NCBI GenBank assembly: GCA_964451605.1
Contig: CAYVJA010000003.1
Coordinates: 18,033-82,032 of the forward strand
Length of the DNA stretch: 64,000 nucleotides
Reading direction: 5' to 3'
Source of the DNA: JAQVSH01 sp964451605
GTDB taxonomy: Bacteria; Bacteroidota; Bacteroidia; Bacteroidales; UBA4181
Numbering within the stretch: position 1 is the first letter of the stretch; each line of letters starts with the position of its first letter. Below are positions 61,280 through 64,000 of the stretch, piece after piece. Both the position numbers and the translations under genes were made by a program. The notes beneath the pieces are model-generated. The model ran no database searches. It worked only from the letters and a program-made list of their open reading frames with translations, and was not told the origin of the DNA.

Positions 61280-62680
61280 ATGGATTGGGAAAAACGATGC
61301 GCCCGTGGGGCGTTTAATCCTATAGATGATGCATTAGAGGCAGGATCGGGCTCCGGACAGGGCTCAGGTCAGTGGTCGGGTGCAGACTCGGGTGCCGGAG
61401 GTTGCGGCTGTTTGTGCAAGGCCGGCAGGATGGATACGCACGATTGGCTGGCAGATATACCGCCATCCGGGAAGCCTTTCGAGGTGGTAGAGGTGCGGTT
61501 TAAGAATACGCGGAAGGGTTATTATTACAATGCCAACGCGATTGCTTTGAAGAAAGGTGATCTGGTGGCCGTTGAGGCAAGCCCCGGGCATGATATGGGA
61601 GTGGTTTCGCTCGAAGGCGAGGTGGTTCGGTATCAGTTAAAGCGAATGGGGATTCAGACGGAGCCTTCGGAGATGAAAAAGATTTTCCGTAAGGCTCGTC
61701 AGGCCGATTTGGAGAAGTGGTTGCAGGCAGTTGAAGCCGAAGAGGATACAATGTTCAGGTCGAGGAAAATTGCCGAACGTCTTCAGCTTGATATGAAGAT
61801 TAGCGACGTTGAGTATCAGGGCGATAAGTCGAAGGCTATCTTTTACTACATCGCTGAGAATCGGGTCGACTTCCGGGAATTGATTAAGGTCCTGGCCGAT
61901 GAGTTCCGGATCAGGGTTGAAATGAAGCAGATTGGTTCGCGCCAGGAGGCGGGACTGGTTGGCGGTATCGGGTCGTGTGGCAGAGAACTCTGTTGTTCAA
62001 CCTGGATGACCCACTTTGTGTCGGTGACTACCGGAGCTGCCCGTCATCAGGAGGTGTCGTTGAACCCACAGAAGCTGGCGGGTCAGTGTGGAAAGCTGAA
62101 ATGCTGCCTGAATTATGAACTGCCCGTTTATCTCGACGCTCAAGCCGATTTCCCCGATGTGTCGAAACCTTTCGACACCGAAAAGGGACTTGTATACCAT
62201 TTCAAGACCGATATCTTTCGAAGACTTATGTGGTTTTCGTACGAGAAGAATTCCCTCTCCAACCTGGTGGTATTAACCGTAGACCAGGTTAAGGAGATGG
62301 CGCAGTTGGCCAAAAAGGGAGTCCGCATCCCGGCTCTGGAGAGTACGGTGATTGAGTCGGCGCCCGCGGTGGCTTCGGTCGAATACCAAAACTCGGTGGG
62401 CGAGGAGAGTCTGACTCGTTTTGAAGAGGGTGGCAAACGAAAAAAACGGAAGAAGAAGGGCAAAGGCAGGCCTGCCGGCGATGTGGAAGGCAGTCAGGGT
62501 GCAGTCCAAAGCCCGGTTCAGAACCAGGGTCAGAAACAGGGCGCCGATGCCGATGGTTCGGGTGCTCCGCAACGGAAACCATCGCAGAACGGGGGTTCGC
62601 ATCAGCGGAAACTCGGCGGATCGAACCCGCAAAGGGGGCCGCGTCCCGGAGCGAAGGGCGGTCCTGTGCAAAGAGGATAA
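61280..62680 (+). CDS. ricT: PSP1-domain protein (RicT/YaaT-like)
   Basis: A 466-residue protein. The N-terminus is a low-complexity Gly/Ser stretch ending in a Cys cluster (CGCLCK). The PSP1 domain follows, with FEVVEVRFKNTRKGYYYN and QIGSRQEAGLVGGIGSCGRELCC, then KLAGQCGKLKCCLNYE. The paired cysteines match those that bind an iron-sulfur cluster in RicT of Bacillus, where the Ric complex adjusts RNase Y activity and other processes. The C-terminal 100 residues are basic, Gly/Gln-rich and probably disordered. The ATG at 61280 is used; a TTG at 61268 is possible. It overlaps no gene, but gldH starts directly at its stop. Confidence 0.88.
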   Translation: MDWEKRCARGAFNPIDDALEAGSGSGQGSGQWSGADSGAGGCGCLCKAGRMDTHDWLADIPPSGKPFEVVEVRFKNTRKGYYYNANAIALKKGDLVAVEASPGHDMGVVSLEGEVVRYQLKRMGIQTEPSEMKKIFRKARQADLEKWLQAVEAEEDTMFRSRKIAERLQLDMKISDVEYQGDKSKAIFYYIAENRVDFRELIKVLADEFRIRVEMKQIGSRQEAGLVGGIGSCGRELCCSTWMTHFVSVTTGAARHQEVSLNPQKLAGQCGKLKCCLNYELPVYLDAQADFPDVSKPFDTEKGLVYHFKTDIFRRLMWFSYEKNSLSNLVVLTVDQVKEMAQLAKKGVRIPALESTVIESAPAVASVEYQNSVGEESLTRFEEGGKRKKRKKKGKGRPAGDVEGSQGAVQSPVQNQGQKQGADADGSGAPQRKPSQNGGSHQRKLGGSNPQRGPRPGAKGGPVQRG

Positions 62681-63223
62681 ATGCCTGTGTTGCGAATGGA
62701 ACGATTACTGCGAATGGAGTTATTTCGAAAGCCGGCAATAGCAGCCTTGTTGGCAGCTCTGGTTCTGTTATGGGCCGGATGCGACCGTGCAATGGTGTTC
62801 GACCAGAGCGTCCCGGTAAAGGGGCGCAGTTGGCATCGGGCTGTGCAGTACCCTTTCCTGGTGACAATTGAGGACACGGTTTCGGCTTATAACCTCTATG
62901 TAAATTTGCGCCATACCGGCGATTATCCCTATTCGAATCTGTTTCTCTTCCTGCACAGTTCGCTGCCCGATGGTCAGTTGGCTACCGATACCTTAGAGCT
63001 GGTGTTGGCCGATGCACGCGGCAGGTGGTATGGTGAGGGATTGGGCGATTTGCTGTCGTACCGGATTTTATATAAAAAAGGGGTGCGGCTGGCACAGAGT
63101 GGCGTGTATCGGTTTAGTATTGAACAGGCCATGCGCTCCGAGGCATTGCCTGCCATTGTTAATGTGGGCTTTCGTGTGGAGCGGGCCGAAACTTTAGAAG
63201 AAAAAGGTGTCGAACAAAAATAA
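62681..63223 (+). CDS. gldH: Gliding motility lipoprotein GldH
   Basis: A 180-residue lipoprotein with a signal ending in LLWAGC, so the cysteine would carry the lipid. The mature part shows the GldH pattern: VFDQSVPVKGRSW, YPFLVTIEDTVSAYNLYVNLRHTGDYPYSNLFLFL, and a late YRFSIEQAMR. GldH is needed for gliding in Flavobacterium, and GldH homologues are linked to T9SS function in the phylum. The gene starts immediately after the ricT stop; its end overlaps trmB by 17 bases. Confidence 0.9.
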   Translation: MPVLRMERLLRMELFRKPAIAALLAALVLLWAGCDRAMVFDQSVPVKGRSWHRAVQYPFLVTIEDTVSAYNLYVNLRHTGDYPYSNLFLFLHSSLPDGQLATDTLELVLADARGRWYGEGLGDLLSYRILYKKGVRLAQSGVYRFSIEQAMRSEALPAIVNVGFRVERAETLEEKGVEQK

Positions 63224-63992
63224 ACTGCAGAAGTTTGCCGAGATGGCCACCTTTGGTCACGTGGTGCAGGCTTCCTATTCTGATGTGGCTGGCACTGACC
63301 ATCGCCTGAAGGGGCGGTGGGCCGCCGATTTCTTTGGCAACGGGCGTCCCCTGGTGGTGGAACTGGGTTGCGGAAAGGGCGAATATAGTGTGGGTCTGGC
63401 CGAACGATTCCCGGATAAGAATTTTCTGGGGGTCGATATTAAAGGGGCCCGTATGTGGAAAGGAGCAACCGATGCGCTGCAGAAGGGGCTGACCAATGTG
63501 GGTTTTCTTCGCACCCGGATTGAACAGATTGGATCTTTCTTCGCTCCCGGGGAGGTTTCGGAGATTTGGATAACCTTTCCTGATCCGCAGGCAAAGAGGA
63601 ACCGCGCCAAAAAACGGCTCACATCGGCCGGTTTTCTGAACCGTTATTGCGCATTTTTAAAACCCGACGGGGTGGTACACCTGAAAACGGATTCCCGGCT
63701 ACTCTACGACTTCACCCGGCGGGTGATTGCGCTAAACGGCCTGACCTGCCTGGAGGATACCGACAATCTTTATGGTTCCGACCGTGCCGATGAGATTCTC
63801 TCTATCAGGACTCATTACGAAACGCTCTTTATGGAGAAGGGTTTCTCCATAAAGTACCTGCAATTCCGGCTATCCGGGCTTGAAGGAATCTTCTGCCCCC
63901 GGGGGCTCATCGATCCCGATCCCGACGAAACCGATTACAGCCCCCCTGTGCCTGAGACCGGTGGGTTCAATACATCCCGAAACATTAACTGA
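63207..63992 (+). CDS. trmB: tRNA (guanosine(46)-N7)-methyltransferase
   Basis: Forms m7G46 in tRNA. The 261 residues contain the S-adenosylmethionine site LVVELGCGKGEYSVGLAERF and NFLGVDIKGARMWKG. The signature ITFPDPQAKRNRAKKRLTS and HLKTDSRLLYDFT follow. The start is a GTG at 63207, lying inside gldH. The order ricT-gldH-trmB is conserved in several Bacteroidales. Confidence 0.95.
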   Translation: MSNKNKLQKFAEMATFGHVVQASYSDVAGTDHRLKGRWAADFFGNGRPLVVELGCGKGEYSVGLAERFPDKNFLGVDIKGARMWKGATDALQKGLTNVGFLRTRIEQIGSFFAPGEVSEIWITFPDPQAKRNRAKKRLTSAGFLNRYCAFLKPDGVVHLKTDSRLLYDFTRRVIALNGLTCLEDTDNLYGSDRADEILSIRTHYETLFMEKGFSIKYLQFRLSGLEGIFCPRGLIDPDPDETDYSPPVPETGGFNTSRNIN

Positions 63993-64000
63993 ATGGAAAC
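63993..64000 (+). CDS. Start of the next gene (truncated by the window)
   Basis: An ATG follows the trmB stop directly (ATG GAA AC), in a position expected for the next gene of the operon. Its product cannot be read here; an Mrp/ApbC-type ATPase often follows trmB in the order, which is only a guess. Confidence 0.35.

Overview
The window looks like a chromosomal segment of a member of Bacteroidales (phylum Bacteroidota). The evidence is consistent: many genes are preceded by the phylum-type promoter (TAnnTTTG at about -7, in four cases with TTTG exactly 19 bases upstream), and Shine-Dalgarno sequences are mostly absent. Marker genes agree: an LpxC-FabZ fusion, type B L31, a GldF-GldG fusion, the gliding/type IX lipoprotein GldH, a protein with a type IX secretion C-terminal signal, a hybrid two-component sensor (HTCS) beside a GH43 enzyme, and futalosine-pathway MqnE. 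Three runs of ten Ns (28497-28506, 35446-35455, 37929-37938) show a draft scaffold, possibly a metagenome bin; they split ettA, leuS and the GH43 gene. The family within Bacteroidales cannot be fixed from this sequence alone.

Layout. 1-3260 (-): topoisomerase IV (parC partial, parE) and birA. 3312-7362 (+): rsfS-ftsH-cdsA-psd from one strong promoter. 7354-9777 (-): GldFG. 9838-15701 (+): an HD phosphohydrolase, then lpxD-lpxC/fabZ-lpxA-tatA-lolD (lipid A and envelope), closed by a bidirectional terminator shared with rpmE2. 16258-18300 (+): branching enzyme. 18352-26370 (-): a tiny lipoprotein, ctp, aroE, DedA, a ComA homologue, a TPR protein, an OPT transporter. 26450-30395 (+): an RsiV-like lipoprotein, ettA, hisS. 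30441-36982 (-): a Spy-like protein, a putative anti-sigma protein, ECF sigma, M23 peptidase, YitT, leuS. 37084-44106: tRNA-Arg(CCG), GH43 arabinanase, an XRE regulator (-), HTCS and a HAD hydrolase. 44131-52582 (-): ddl, rluD, a T9SS cargo protein, a PASTA protein, mqnE, rpmH, rsmG, a glycosyltransferase. 53074-64000: argS, ffh, folD, a coiled-coil protein (-), cvpA, radC, holB, ricT, gldH, trmB and the first codons of a next gene.

Most genes are core housekeeping. The signals that ordinary annotation would miss are non-coding. (i) A sigma-54-type promoter, a roughly 120-nt structured transcript and a terminator lie between the glycosyltransferase gene and argS. (ii) A dispersed family of tandem 8-bp repeats (GCTCTAGT-type) ends in a GC-rich cap at six gene ends and supplies stop codons to at least three genes. 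(iii) Two long imperfect hairpins (57205-57286 and 59227-59333) are not explained as simple terminators. No CRISPR array, rRNA, prophage or complete insertion sequence was seen.
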